This document shows positions 1 through 6,493 of a stretch of DNA of 9,798 nt, piece by piece (within the stretch, counting starts at the first letter, position 1; every line of letters begins with the position of its first letter). The translations under genes were made by a program, and so were the position numbers. A model generated the notes under the pieces. The model was not told where the DNA came from. It saw only the letters and a program-made list of their open reading frames with translations, and did not search any database. Source of the DNA: an uncultured Pseudomonadota bacterium. Its GTDB lineage: Bacteria > Pseudomonadota > Gammaproteobacteria > Burkholderiales > SG8-41. The stretch covers positions 1-9,798 of the forward strand of contig CAMPGR010000136.1 in assembly GCA_946885605.1 (NCBI GenBank). The letters are read 5' to 3'.

Positions 1-20
1 TAAGCTCGGGCGGCGTAGCG

Positions 21-1445
21 CTATGCGCGAGCCGCGGGGAACGCGGCGGCAATGTCGCGCGCCGCATCCGCGCTCTTCTCGAGATTGAGGACCACTTGCG
101 CGAGATGGTCGCTTTGCGCGCGCTTGGCGCCCAGCCCGAACTCGAGGCAGGACCTGAATTTCTCCTTGAGCTCGTCCTCCGACATCGGCGCCTCGGGGCT
201 CCCCTTGATCGTGTCCGATGCGCGCTCGATGGTGTGGCCATCGTGGAGCGTCAAGCGTAGGCGGGCCGGCTCGATGGCGGTCGCGTCGATAGACGAATCC
301 GAGACGACTTTGATGCGCGCCGCGAGCGCTGCGACCGCAGGATCGGTAATCGCCGGTTTCTGATAAGTGCGCAGATCGACCCGCCCGTCGGCGAGCGCGC
401 GCGCAAAGCTGTACGAGATATTGAACTGGGCGTGAACCACGGAATCGCGCCCGGCATCGTAGGGCTCGCCGACAGTGAGCCAGTTGGTATGGCCGAGGCC
501 GATTTCGATCGACTGCACCGCGTCGGGGCGAACGCCCTCATCGTGCAATTCGATGCCGAGCCCGATCGCCGTGTGATTGCAGCGGCAGCACGGATACGGC
601 TTGAAGCTGTACTCGGGAATGCGCCAGCTCGTGCCGAGCCCGTCGAAAAGCAGCTCCGGCTTCACTTCGTTGCGCTCGTAGAGCGCGAACAGCCCGGCGT
701 TGCCTTCGAGCGTGCGGCGCGTGCCGCTCAGCCCGTCGGCGGCGAGAAAAGCGCCGAGCACCGCGGCACGCGCTGCAAACCCGGCGCCGAGGCGTTTCGA
801 GAGTACGCCGTCGCGCATGCTCTGCGCGGAACCGCTTGCCTGATGGAAGGCGAGCCCGAGCGCGTGATTAAGCTTCTCAGGATCGAGCCCCAAGAGACGT
901 CCCGCGCCCAGGCCCGCGCTCAGCGAGCCGAAAATCATGGTCGGGTGCCAGCCTTTGCCGAGACTGTTGTAACACGCGCGCCCCAGCCGCGCGTGCAACT
1001 CGGCGCTCACCGCATACGCCAGCAGGAAGTCGTGGCCGGATACCCCGCCTGCATCCTGCGCCGTCGCGAGCAGTGCCGGCAGTGTGACGCAGTTGGTGTG
1101 CACGCGCGCCGGATCGTGCTGATCGTCGAAATCGAGGGCGTGGCATGCCGCGCCATTCGCCAGCGCTGCCGACGGTGGCGAGTAGCGGCGCTTGCCGATG
1201 AGCCCGGTCGCCGAGCCGGACCTTTCCCAGAGGGCGAGGCGCCCGTTCAGTTCCGCAATGCCCGGTGCATGCGCCGCGCCGCCGATTACGCCCAGCGCAT
1301 CGAGCATGAGGAGCTTCAGCGTGGCCACGACTTCACGCGGCAGGTCCTCGTAGCGCCAGTGCGAAATCGCCTCGCATAAGCGCAGGCTCGCACCCTCGGC
1401 AAGCCCATCGGACGGCGTGGATTTGAGCGGCAGCACGCTTGCCAT
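21..1445 (-). CDS. MmgE/PrpD family protein
   Basis: 474-residue member of the MmgE/PrpD family, which includes 2-methylcitrate dehydratase, cis-aconitate decarboxylase and iminodisuccinate epimerase; soluble, cytoplasmic. The all-helical N-terminal domain carries the family block NGAACHALDFDD (97-108) followed by HTNCVTLPALLATA (116-129). GWHPT (165-169) supplies a conserved histidine, SKRLGAGFAARAA (216-228) a conserved lysine region, and KPYPCCRCNH (282-291) the lysine/cysteine block at the domain junction. SDH (445-447) is the usual C-terminal motif. Length is normal for the family. The frame is open upstream to 1523, but the ATG at 1445 is preferred: a perfect TAAGGAG lies six bases before it and the upstream extension overlaps the MDR gene and resembles no family N-terminus. 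It starts 10 bases after the MDR stop and is the last complete gene of the operon here. The family is not specific about substrate; a hydratase/dehydratase or epimerase acting on a carboxylate or CoA-derived intermediate is only an inference. Confidence 0.93.
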   Translation of the reverse strand: MASVLPLKSTPSDGLAEGASLRLCEAISHWRYEDLPREVVATLKLLMLDALGVIGGAAHAPGIAELNGRLALWERSGSATGLIGKRRYSPPSAALANGAACHALDFDDQHDPARVHTNCVTLPALLATAQDAGGVSGHDFLLAYAVSAELHARLGRACYNSLGKGWHPTMIFGSLSAGLGAGRLLGLDPEKLNHALGLAFHQASGSAQSMRDGVLSKRLGAGFAARAAVLGAFLAADGLSGTRRTLEGNAGLFALYERNEVKPELLFDGLGTSWRIPEYSFKPYPCCRCNHTAIGLGIELHDEGVRPDAVQSIEIGLGHTNWLTVGEPYDAGRDSVVHAQFNISYSFARALADGRVDLRTYQKPAITDPAVAALAARIKVVSDSSIDATAIEPARLRLTLHDGHTIERASDTIKGSPEAPMSEDELKEKFRSCLEFGLGAKRAQSDHLAQVVLNLEKSADAARDIAAAFPAARA

Positions 1446-1451
1446 GTTGTA

Positions 1452-1458
1452 CTCCTTA
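1452..1458 (-). promoter_or_regulatory. Shine-Dalgarno site fixing the MmgE/PrpD start
   Basis: On the minus strand TAAGGAG ends six bases before the ATG at 1445. Its first three bases are the TAA stop of the MDR gene, so termination of one gene and initiation of the next are physically linked. It argues against the upstream in-frame start at 1523. Confidence 0.8.
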
Positions 1459-2448
1459 TTCGCGGATATCGAGCACCACCTTGCCCAGCACCTTGCGGTC
1501 GCGCACGGCAGCGAGCGCTTCACGATACCGGAAGAGCGGGAACGCCGCCATCACGTGCGGTTTCAGCTTGCCTTGCTCATAAAGGGAAAAAAGCTCGCGC
1601 TGGACGCGCTGCACCTTCTCGGGCTCGCGGTCGCGGTAGTCGCTTGCCTGCAATCCGATGAGGGAAATGTTTTTCACCAGGAGATAGCCCGCTTTCACTT
1701 CCGGTATGCGGCCGCCCGCAAAACCGACGATCACGAGCCGGCCGCACCAGGCGAGCGCGCGCAGGCTCGCGTCGAAGACGTCCCCGCCCACCGAATCGAT
1801 GACCACATCGACGCCGCGCTTGCCGATCGCCTGGTAGATTTGCTGGCGAAAGTTTTCGCGCAGTTCCGGCACCTCGGTGTACACCACGTGATCTGCGCCG
1901 CTCGCGCGCGCGAGCGCCGCCTTCTCCTCGCTGCTCACCGCAGCGATGACCGTCGCGCCGAGCGCCTTGGCGAGCTGCACCGTGGCGAGACCGACGCCGC
2001 CGGCCGCGCCGGTCACCAGCACGAGCTCGCCTGGCTTGAGCGCCGCGCGCTCGACCAGCGCGAAATGCGCGGTGAGATACACGAGCCCCATCGCCGCGCC
2101 GTCGACGAAACTCATGCTCCCCGGCATGCGATAGCAGTTGCCGACCGGTGCGACGGCCTGCTCGGCGTATGCACCGTACTCGACCTGCGCCATGACCCGG
2201 TCGCCCGTCCTGAATTGCGTCACGTTGGGACCCACCGCGGTCACGACGCCCGCGAGGTCCTTGCCGGGCACGAAAGGCGTCGGCGGAAGTTTCTGGTAGG
2301 TCCCGCCGACCACGAGAATGTCGGGAAAGTTCACGCTCGTCGCGTGGACGTCGATCAGCACTTCGTTGGTTGCGGGACGAGGTTCGGGAAACGACTCGAG
2401 CTTCAGATTCTCGATCGGACCGTGTTGATGGATGACCAGCGCGCGCAT
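1456..2448 (-). CDS. Zinc-free MDR, NADPH:quinone oxidoreductase-like
   Basis: 330-residue medium-chain dehydrogenase/reductase of the quinone oxidoreductase (QOR) type. The N-terminal GroES-like domain has NEVLIDVHATSVNFPDILV (28-46) and PFVPGKDLAGVV (58-69), both typical of QOR/enoyl reductase proteins. The catalytic zinc ligands of alcohol dehydrogenases are absent: the NFPD segment replaces the first cysteine region. The nucleotide-binding motif is VTGAAGGVG (145-153), and VDVVIDSVGGD (213-223) is the usual fold segment after it. NADPH is the family's common cofactor. The start ATG lies 12 bases after the stop of the racemase-like gene, with only a weak AGG upstream, so it is probably translated by coupling. 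In this operon it may reduce an enoyl-CoA or a carbonyl intermediate rather than a quinone; that is inferred from context only, since family members vary widely in substrate. Confidence 0.93.
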   Translation of the reverse strand: MRALVIHQHGPIENLKLESFPEPRPATNEVLIDVHATSVNFPDILVVGGTYQKLPPTPFVPGKDLAGVVTAVGPNVTQFRTGDRVMAQVEYGAYAEQAVAPVGNCYRMPGSMSFVDGAAMGLVYLTAHFALVERAALKPGELVLVTGAAGGVGLATVQLAKALGATVIAAVSSEEKAALARASGADHVVYTEVPELRENFRQQIYQAIGKRGVDVVIDSVGGDVFDASLRALAWCGRLVIVGFAGGRIPEVKAGYLLVKNISLIGLQASDYRDREPEKVQRVQRELFSLYEQGKLKPHVMAAFPLFRYREALAAVRDRKVLGKVVLDIRE

Positions 2449-2460
2449 GATGCCTATGGA

Positions 2461-3612
2461 TTATTTTTTACCCCGACTCGAAGCGAGAGGGTCACACTGA
2501 GGGAGACCGAACACGTCGTTCGCCTCGCCGAGCGCCGGATAGCCTGCGCTGCGCGGGTCCGACCGAAATATCTCGGCAATCGGCACCGGCAACGCCGGCA
2601 TGCTCTTCCCGTCGGCCTTCACCTGGCGCTCGAACAGTTGGCGCGCGACGACCTGTGGATCGGCGAGTGCCTCTTCGATTGACGCGACGATGCTGCAGCA
2701 GAGATCCTTGCCGGAAAAAATCGCGCGCCATTCGTCTGCGGTGCGGCTTCGTATGCGCTGCGCCACCGCGTCGCGCGTTGCGGCCGGGTCCCGGGCGTCG
2801 TCCCGCGCATCGGATGGCAGATCGATCGCTTCGCAGAAGTTCTGCCAGAACTTCGCTTCGAGCGGCGCTGCAGCGACGAAGCGGTCGTCGCGCGTGCGAT
2901 AAACCTGGTAGCGTGGGCTGCCGCCGGTCACGAGCGCACCGCCCGGCCGCGGCCAGCGATCTGCCGCAAGCCCGTCGCCCAGCGCCCAGTACATGAAGGT
3001 AAAGAGATGATCGGCCATCGCCATATCGAGCTTGCAGCCGCGGCCGGTTCCCTCGCGCGCGCGCAGCGCGAGCAGAATGTTCATCACCGCGGGATACGCG
3101 CCACCGCCGATATCGGCGACGAGCGCGGGCGGCAGGACCGGCGCGCCGTCGGCACCCGCGGAGAGCGCGAGCATCCCGGTCTCGGCGATGTAATTCAGGT
3201 CGTGCGCCGCGGTTTGCGCGCGGGGGCCCGACTGTCCATATCCCGTGATCGAGCAATAAACGATGCGCGGATTGATCGCAGTGACGGCGCCGTAGCCGAG
3301 CCCTAGCCGGTCCATGACGCCCGGACGAAACTGCTCGACGATCACATCGGCGCCTTGGAGGAGCGGCTTCAATCGGGAGACGGCGTCCTTCGCCTTGAGG
3401 TCGATCGCGATCGAACGCTTGCCGCGGTTGAGCAGCGCAAAATTGACGCTGTCGGTGCCGAACTTCGGCGTGTAGCCGCGCATCTCGTCGCCCGTGCCGG
3501 GGCGCTCGATCTTGATCACCTCCGCGCCCGCTTCAGCGAGCAGTAGCGTCGCGAGCGGGCCGGGGAGCAGCGTGCTGAAGTCGAGCACGCGTATGCCTGT
3601 GAGTGGCTGCAT
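2461..3612 (-). CDS. Alpha-methylacyl-CoA racemase-like (CaiB/BaiF, family III CoA-transferase fold)
   Basis: 383-residue CaiB/BaiF fold protein; the N-terminus PLTGIRVLDFSTLLPGPLA (3-21) and EVIKIERPGTGDEMRG (31-46) are typical. General annotation would say CoA-transferase. The active site, however, fits alpha-methylacyl-CoA racemase: GYGQSGP (124-130), then AHDLNY (136-141) and ADIGGG (166-171). H137, D167 and E252 (in LEAKFW) line up with the catalytic H126, D156 and E241 of the Mycobacterium tuberculosis racemase MCR at one constant offset of 11. The Asp is shared with transferases, whereas the His with its HD-x-NY context marks the racemase branch. It would interconvert (R)- and (S)-2-methylacyl-CoA so that the acyl-CoA dehydrogenase can act. 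The ATG at 3612 matches the family N-terminus but has no Shine-Dalgarno sequence and follows an inverted repeat. Fold certain; racemase rather than transferase likely. Confidence 0.85.
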   Translation of the reverse strand: MQPLTGIRVLDFSTLLPGPLATLLLAEAGAEVIKIERPGTGDEMRGYTPKFGTDSVNFALLNRGKRSIAIDLKAKDAVSRLKPLLQGADVIVEQFRPGVMDRLGLGYGAVTAINPRIVYCSITGYGQSGPRAQTAAHDLNYIAETGMLALSAGADGAPVLPPALVADIGGGAYPAVMNILLALRAREGTGRGCKLDMAMADHLFTFMYWALGDGLAADRWPRPGGALVTGGSPRYQVYRTRDDRFVAAAPLEAKFWQNFCEAIDLPSDARDDARDPAATRDAVAQRIRSRTADEWRAIFSGKDLCCSIVASIEEALADPQVVARQLFERQVKADGKSMPALPVPIAEIFRSDPRSAGYPALGEANDVFGLPQCDPLASSRGKK

Positions 3613-3631
3613 GTCAGAAAAACATTATTTA

Positions 3632-3718
3632 AACCGCCAAGGCCGCCAAGAACGAAGGCTTTAGTTTCGGTGCTCGTCTTTCTTGGCGTTCTTGGCGTTC
3701 TTGGCGACCTTGGCGGTT
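3632..3718. repeat. Intergenic inverted repeat with long stem
   Basis: Arms 3632-3654 and 3696-3718 are complementary over 22 of 23 positions (mismatch opposite 3707), with a 41-base interval. The outer end of the right arm reaches the first base of the complement of the stop codon of the upstream gene, and the other arm ends 19 bases before the ATG at 3612. Both arms consist of CGCCAAG-type units. It fills most of the only long gap in the operon. The transcript would fold into a GC-rich stem followed by a T-rich stretch (TAAATAATGTTTTT), but the large loop is unlike a standard intrinsic terminator. An mRNA processing, stabilising or partial terminating role is inferred. Similar CGCCAAGAAC intergenic repeats are, from memory, common in proteobacterial genomes. 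Confidence 0.85.
3680..3715. repeat. Tandem 9-base repeat TTCTTGGCG
   Basis: Three perfect copies of TTCTTGGCG (3680-3688, 3689-3697, 3698-3706) are followed by a fourth unit ACCTTGGCG at 3707-3715 matching 7 of 9 positions. The array forms the right arm of the inverted repeat and part of its loop, so the left arm can pair in alternative registers. Unit number may vary between strains. Confidence 0.85.
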
Positions 3719-4365
3719 CAATTCCTGCTCCGGAGTTTGGCGACCCGCGCGCGGCGGGCGGGCGCATAGGCGGGATCAGCGAGCGCCTCGTAGAGCGCCT
3801 GGGTGACATCGTAATGTTCGGCAAGCCCCGTCCGCTCGAGGAGCGAAATCGGCCCTTCGGGATAACCGAGTCCGAGCTTGAGCGTCGTGTCGAGATCGCC
3901 CGCACTGGCGAGTCCTTCGTCGAGACGTTTGAGCGCCGCGTTGTAATAAGGCCGCGCCAGCCGGTCGATGATGCGCCCGGGAAAATCGCGGCAGACCGCG
4001 ACCTTCAGTCCGTGGTCCTCGAATATCGTGCGGGCAGCGGCAATCGCCGTCTCCGGCGTGCGCGGCTGGCGCACGAGTTCGACCAACTCCGAAGGGGCTG
4101 CTGTGCCGAGACGAAAACGTGCAAACCCCAGCACGTTCGAGCCTTCTTCCCCGCGCGCTTCTCCCGTATGCAGGCCGAGACATTCATTGCCCAGCTCGAT
4201 CAGTATCGCGGTGTAGCGCTCACGGGTCTTCAGCGATTGCAATGCATCGGCCGCATGGGCGCCGATGATGAGCACGACCTCGGCGGGCTCGGTCGTCGCA
4301 GTGAGCAGCGGATGCGGTTCAGGAAACGAACGGCTGCCGCCGGTATCGATCAGTTCGTGCGCCAC
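3718..4365 (-). CDS. Standalone C-terminal module of 3-hydroxyacyl-CoA dehydrogenase (PaaH-like second half)
   Basis: 215-residue protein starting at GTG 4365. Residues 128-200 match the 3HCDH C-terminal helical domain: FPGRIIDRLARPYYNAAL (128-145), DEGLASAGDLDT (149-160), then LGLGYPEGPISLLERTG (164-180), equivalent to the GY-x-x-GP-x-E-L-x-D segment. The N-terminal part has a VVLIIG strand (30-35) but no GxGxxG, so it cannot form a normal NAD site. The arrangement resembles the second half of long two-module PaaH-type dehydrogenases. The start is chosen because GGAGGT lies five bases upstream and the stop of the complete dehydrogenase is two bases before it; the longer open frame to 4740 only overlaps that gene. 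The adjacent complete dehydrogenase (291 residues) plus this protein total 506 residues, about the size of a two-module enzyme. Probably a partner subunit or accessory domain of its neighbour; independent catalysis is doubtful. Confidence 0.82.
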   Translation of the reverse strand: MAHELIDTGGSRSFPEPHPLLTATTEPAEVVLIIGAHAADALQSLKTRERYTAILIELGNECLGLHTGEARGEEGSNVLGFARFRLGTAAPSELVELVRQPRTPETAIAAARTIFEDHGLKVAVCRDFPGRIIDRLARPYYNAALKRLDEGLASAGDLDTTLKLGLGYPEGPISLLERTGLAEHYDVTQALYEALADPAYAPARRARVAKLRSRN

Positions 4366-4367
4366 GC

Positions 4368-5243
4368 TCAACCTCCGAACATCGCGTTGCCTGTGTACGT
4401 ATAGAAGCCCGCCCCGGTCTTGCGCCCGAGCCGGCCCGCCGCGATCATGCGCCTCACGAGCGGCGGCACCGCTGCGCGCGGCTCGTGCGTTGCGGCATAC
4501 AGCGCCTCCGCCACGAGCAGATGGGTATCGAGCCCCACGAGATCGAGCAGCTCGAGCGGCCCCATCGCATAACCAAGCCCGCTCTTGATGGCGCGATCGA
4601 TGTCCGCCGGCTCGGCGACTCCCGCCTCCACGAGGCGGATCGCATCGTTGTTGAAGGGGACGAGGAAGTAATTCAAGATGAATCCAGGATTGTCCTTGGT
4701 CTTCACGGGGACCTGGCCCATCGCCTTGCAGAAGTCCCACGCGGACTGAAACGTTTCCTCGCTCGTCCTCAATCCCGGCGACATCTCCACCAGCTTCATG
4801 AGTTGCGCGGGGAGGCAGAAATGCATGCCGACGAAGCGCTCGTCGCGGCCCGACCCGGCCGCGATTTCGGTGATCGACAGCGTGGAGGTATTGGAGGCGA
4901 ATATCGTGTGCGCCGGACAGACGAGATTCAGTTGCCCGAGCAGCTCGTGCTTGACCGCGAGGTCTTCGAACACCGCTTCGATGACGATATCGCAGGCGCC
5001 AAGCGCGACCATGTCGGTCGTGCCGGTAAGGGCGCTCCGGATGCGATCGACTTGCTCCTGCGTGAGCTTCTTTCGCTCGACCGATTTGGCGAAGAAGCCT
5101 TCCGTCTGCTTCCGCGCGCGCGCGAGCGCCTCTGGGTTCGTGTCGTACACGATGGTGCGGAAGCCGGCGCGCGCGGCGACGATGGCGATGCCTGCGCCCA
5201 TCGTGCCGCTGCCTGCGACCCCGACCGTCTTGATCTCTGCCAT
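4368..5243 (-). CDS. 3-hydroxyacyl-CoA dehydrogenase (HAD / 3-hydroxybutyryl-CoA dehydrogenase type)
   Basis: 291-residue NAD-dependent dehydrogenase that oxidises 3-hydroxyacyl-CoA to 3-ketoacyl-CoA. The N-terminal Rossmann domain has GSGTMGAG (11-18) and D34 at the end of the second strand, which indicates NAD. SNTSTLSI (117-124), GMHF (139-142), KLVEM (150-154) and NPGFILN (185-191) supply S120, H141, E153 and N191, which match S137, H158, E170 and N208 of human HAD in spacing. The C-terminal helical domain contains LGYAMGPLELLDLVGLD (223-239) and ends with GRKTGAGFY (273-281). Length is standard for the single-module enzyme. One oddity: the usual HFFNP is HFCLP (141-145). Start ATG has GGAG six bases upstream; the gene begins 20 bases after the acyl-CoA dehydrogenase stop and is followed after 2 bases by the C-terminal-module gene. 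Confidence 0.95.
   Translation of the reverse strand: MAEIKTVGVAGSGTMGAGIAIVAARAGFRTIVYDTNPEALARARKQTEGFFAKSVERKKLTQEQVDRIRSALTGTTDMVALGACDIVIEAVFEDLAVKHELLGQLNLVCPAHTIFASNTSTLSITEIAAGSGRDERFVGMHFCLPAQLMKLVEMSPGLRTSEETFQSAWDFCKAMGQVPVKTKDNPGFILNYFLVPFNNDAIRLVEAGVAEPADIDRAIKSGLGYAMGPLELLDLVGLDTHLLVAEALYAATHEPRAAVPPLVRRMIAAGRLGRKTGAGFYTYTGNAMFGG
4371..4376 (-). promoter_or_regulatory. Shine-Dalgarno site for the GTG start at 4365
   Basis: GGAGGT on the minus strand ends five bases before GTG 4365. It lies inside the last codons (FGG) of the complete dehydrogenase. It supports a genuine separate gene rather than a sequencing frameshift that broke one long dehydrogenase. Confidence 0.8.
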
Positions 5244-5263
5244 TACAGTCTCCGGCTAAGCAT

Positions 5264-6430
5264 TCACTTCCTCATGAAACTGCGGCCGATGAACTGGCGG
5301 TGGATCTGGTTGGTGCCTTCCCAGATCTGCGTGATCTTCGCGTCGCGCATCAGCCGCTCGACGCGGTAGTCCTTGCAATACCCGTACCCGCCGTGGAGCT
5401 GCACCGCCTCGGTGGTGATCCGCATCGCGAGATCGGAGGCCCGCAGTTTGAGCATCGAAGCCTCCACCCCGAAATCGCTCGCGCCGCCGTCCACGAGCCG
5501 CGCTACATGCCAGAGCCACGCTTCACATTGGGCAAGCTCGGTCGCGAGGTCGGCGAGGAGGAACTGGATGCCCTGGAATTCGATGATGCGCTGGCCCGAC
5601 TGGCGCCGCTCGTTGATGTAAGCGACGGCGTCCTCGAAGGCCGCGCGCGCGATGCCCAGTGCGTGGGCCGCGACGCTGGGGCGCGACTTGTTGAGCGAAG
5701 CGAGGAGGATTTTCAAGCCGTCACCGGGCGCGCCGAGGAGGTTGGCCCGCGGCACGCGGCAGTGGTCGAACGCAAGCGCCGCGGTGCTGGAAGCGCGCAG
5801 GCCCATCTTCTCCTCTTCCCTCACGACGCGCAGGCCCGGTGTGCCCTTTTCCACGACGAGCGCGGAAATCGCCTTTCTGCCGTCGTCGATGTCGCTCCAC
5901 TTGCCGAACAGGAGGTAGAGGTCCGCAAACGTGCCATTGGTGATGAAGGTCTTCGTGCCGTTCACCACGATCTCCTCGCCGTCGGGACGAAAGACCGTCT
6001 TCATTCCCGTTGCATCCGACCCGGCTGTCGGCTCGGTGATCGTGAGCGAGGCGAGACCGCCTTTCAGCATGACGGGCAGGAGGCGCTGCTTCTGCTCCTC
6101 GGTGCCGAAGTCGATGAGGGGCTTCATCGCGTGGAAGTTGGTGGCCCAGATGACGCCCGTCGCGGCGCAGGCCTTCGAGATTTCGCGCACACATTCGAGG
6201 TACGCGCAGTAGGACATGGGCGCGCCACCGTACGTTTCCGGGATGAACATGGCGTTGAGCCCCAGCTCGTTGATCGCCTTTACGTTCTCCCATGGAAATT
6301 CGCCGCTCCTGTCGTAGCCGGCCGCGCGCGGCGCAATTCGCTCGCGCGCGAGCGCGCGCACGCTGTCGATCAGCATGCGCTCTTCCGCGCTGAAGGGGAG
6401 GTTCGCGTCGAGCCGCTCGAACACGCTCAC
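5264..6430 (-). CDS. Acyl-CoA dehydrogenase (FAD-dependent)
   Basis: 388-residue flavoenzyme that introduces the 2,3-double bond into an acyl-CoA and passes electrons to ETF. The N-terminal helical domain is followed by LTITEPTAGSDATG (129-142), the FAD/substrate signature in the beta domain, and TKTFITNG (159-166). The C-terminal domain has QLHGGYGY (344-351) and QIWEGTNQIHRQ (368-379), where E371 sits at the catalytic-base position used by short- and medium-chain enzymes. Length is typical. The frame is open to a TTG at 6451 (seven more residues), but GTG 6430 is preferred because GAGGA lies seven bases before it. It follows the SDR after 63 bases, one of the two larger gaps of the operon. 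With a racemase in the cluster, a 2-methyl-branched or ring acyl-CoA is a plausible substrate, but chain specificity cannot be read from sequence alone. Confidence 0.95.
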   Translation of the reverse strand: MSVFERLDANLPFSAEERMLIDSVRALARERIAPRAAGYDRSGEFPWENVKAINELGLNAMFIPETYGGAPMSYCAYLECVREISKACAATGVIWATNFHAMKPLIDFGTEEQKQRLLPVMLKGGLASLTITEPTAGSDATGMKTVFRPDGEEIVVNGTKTFITNGTFADLYLLFGKWSDIDDGRKAISALVVEKGTPGLRVVREEEKMGLRASSTAALAFDHCRVPRANLLGAPGDGLKILLASLNKSRPSVAAHALGIARAAFEDAVAYINERRQSGQRIIEFQGIQFLLADLATELAQCEAWLWHVARLVDGGASDFGVEASMLKLRASDLAMRITTEAVQLHGGYGYCKDYRVERLMRDAKITQIWEGTNQIHRQFIGRSFMRK

Positions 6431-6437
6431 ACTGAAA

Positions 6438-6442
6438 TCCTC
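6438..6442 (-). promoter_or_regulatory. Shine-Dalgarno site supporting GTG 6430 as acyl-CoA dehydrogenase start
   Basis: GAGGA on the minus strand lies seven bases before GTG 6430. The alternative TTG at 6451 lies upstream of this site and has no comparable sequence before it. A second in-frame GTG two codons later (6424) is further from the site. Confidence 0.65.
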
Positions 6443-6493
6443 AACCGCCAAGCACGCGAGGATCGGAATGTAATATTCATTTCGCGATGAGTA

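Noticed and set aside
16..23. TAGCGCTA palindrome at the end of the MmgE/PrpD gene
   Set aside because: An eight-base palindrome is expected by chance in this composition, and too little sequence follows it to judge a terminator.
1446..1523. Longer MmgE/PrpD start at 1523
   Set aside because: The extra 26 residues overlap the end of the MDR gene and look unlike MmgE/PrpD N-termini; ATG 1445 has a perfect TAAGGAG site.
1417..2682. 421-codon open frame on the + strand opposite the MDR gene
   Set aside because: It is antisense to a clear quinone oxidoreductase and runs through two gene boundaries; no domain is visible.
3632..3718. CRISPR array or canonical intrinsic terminator
   Set aside because: The repeated units are 9 bases without spacers, which excludes CRISPR. 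The 41-base loop and interrupted T stretch are unlike a standard intrinsic terminator, although partial termination remains possible.
4366..4740. N-terminal extension of the C-terminal-module gene up to an ATG at 4740
   Set aside because: The extension would overlap the complete dehydrogenase over its full length and is R/G/A-rich with no family similarity. GTG 4365 has an ideal GGAGGT site.
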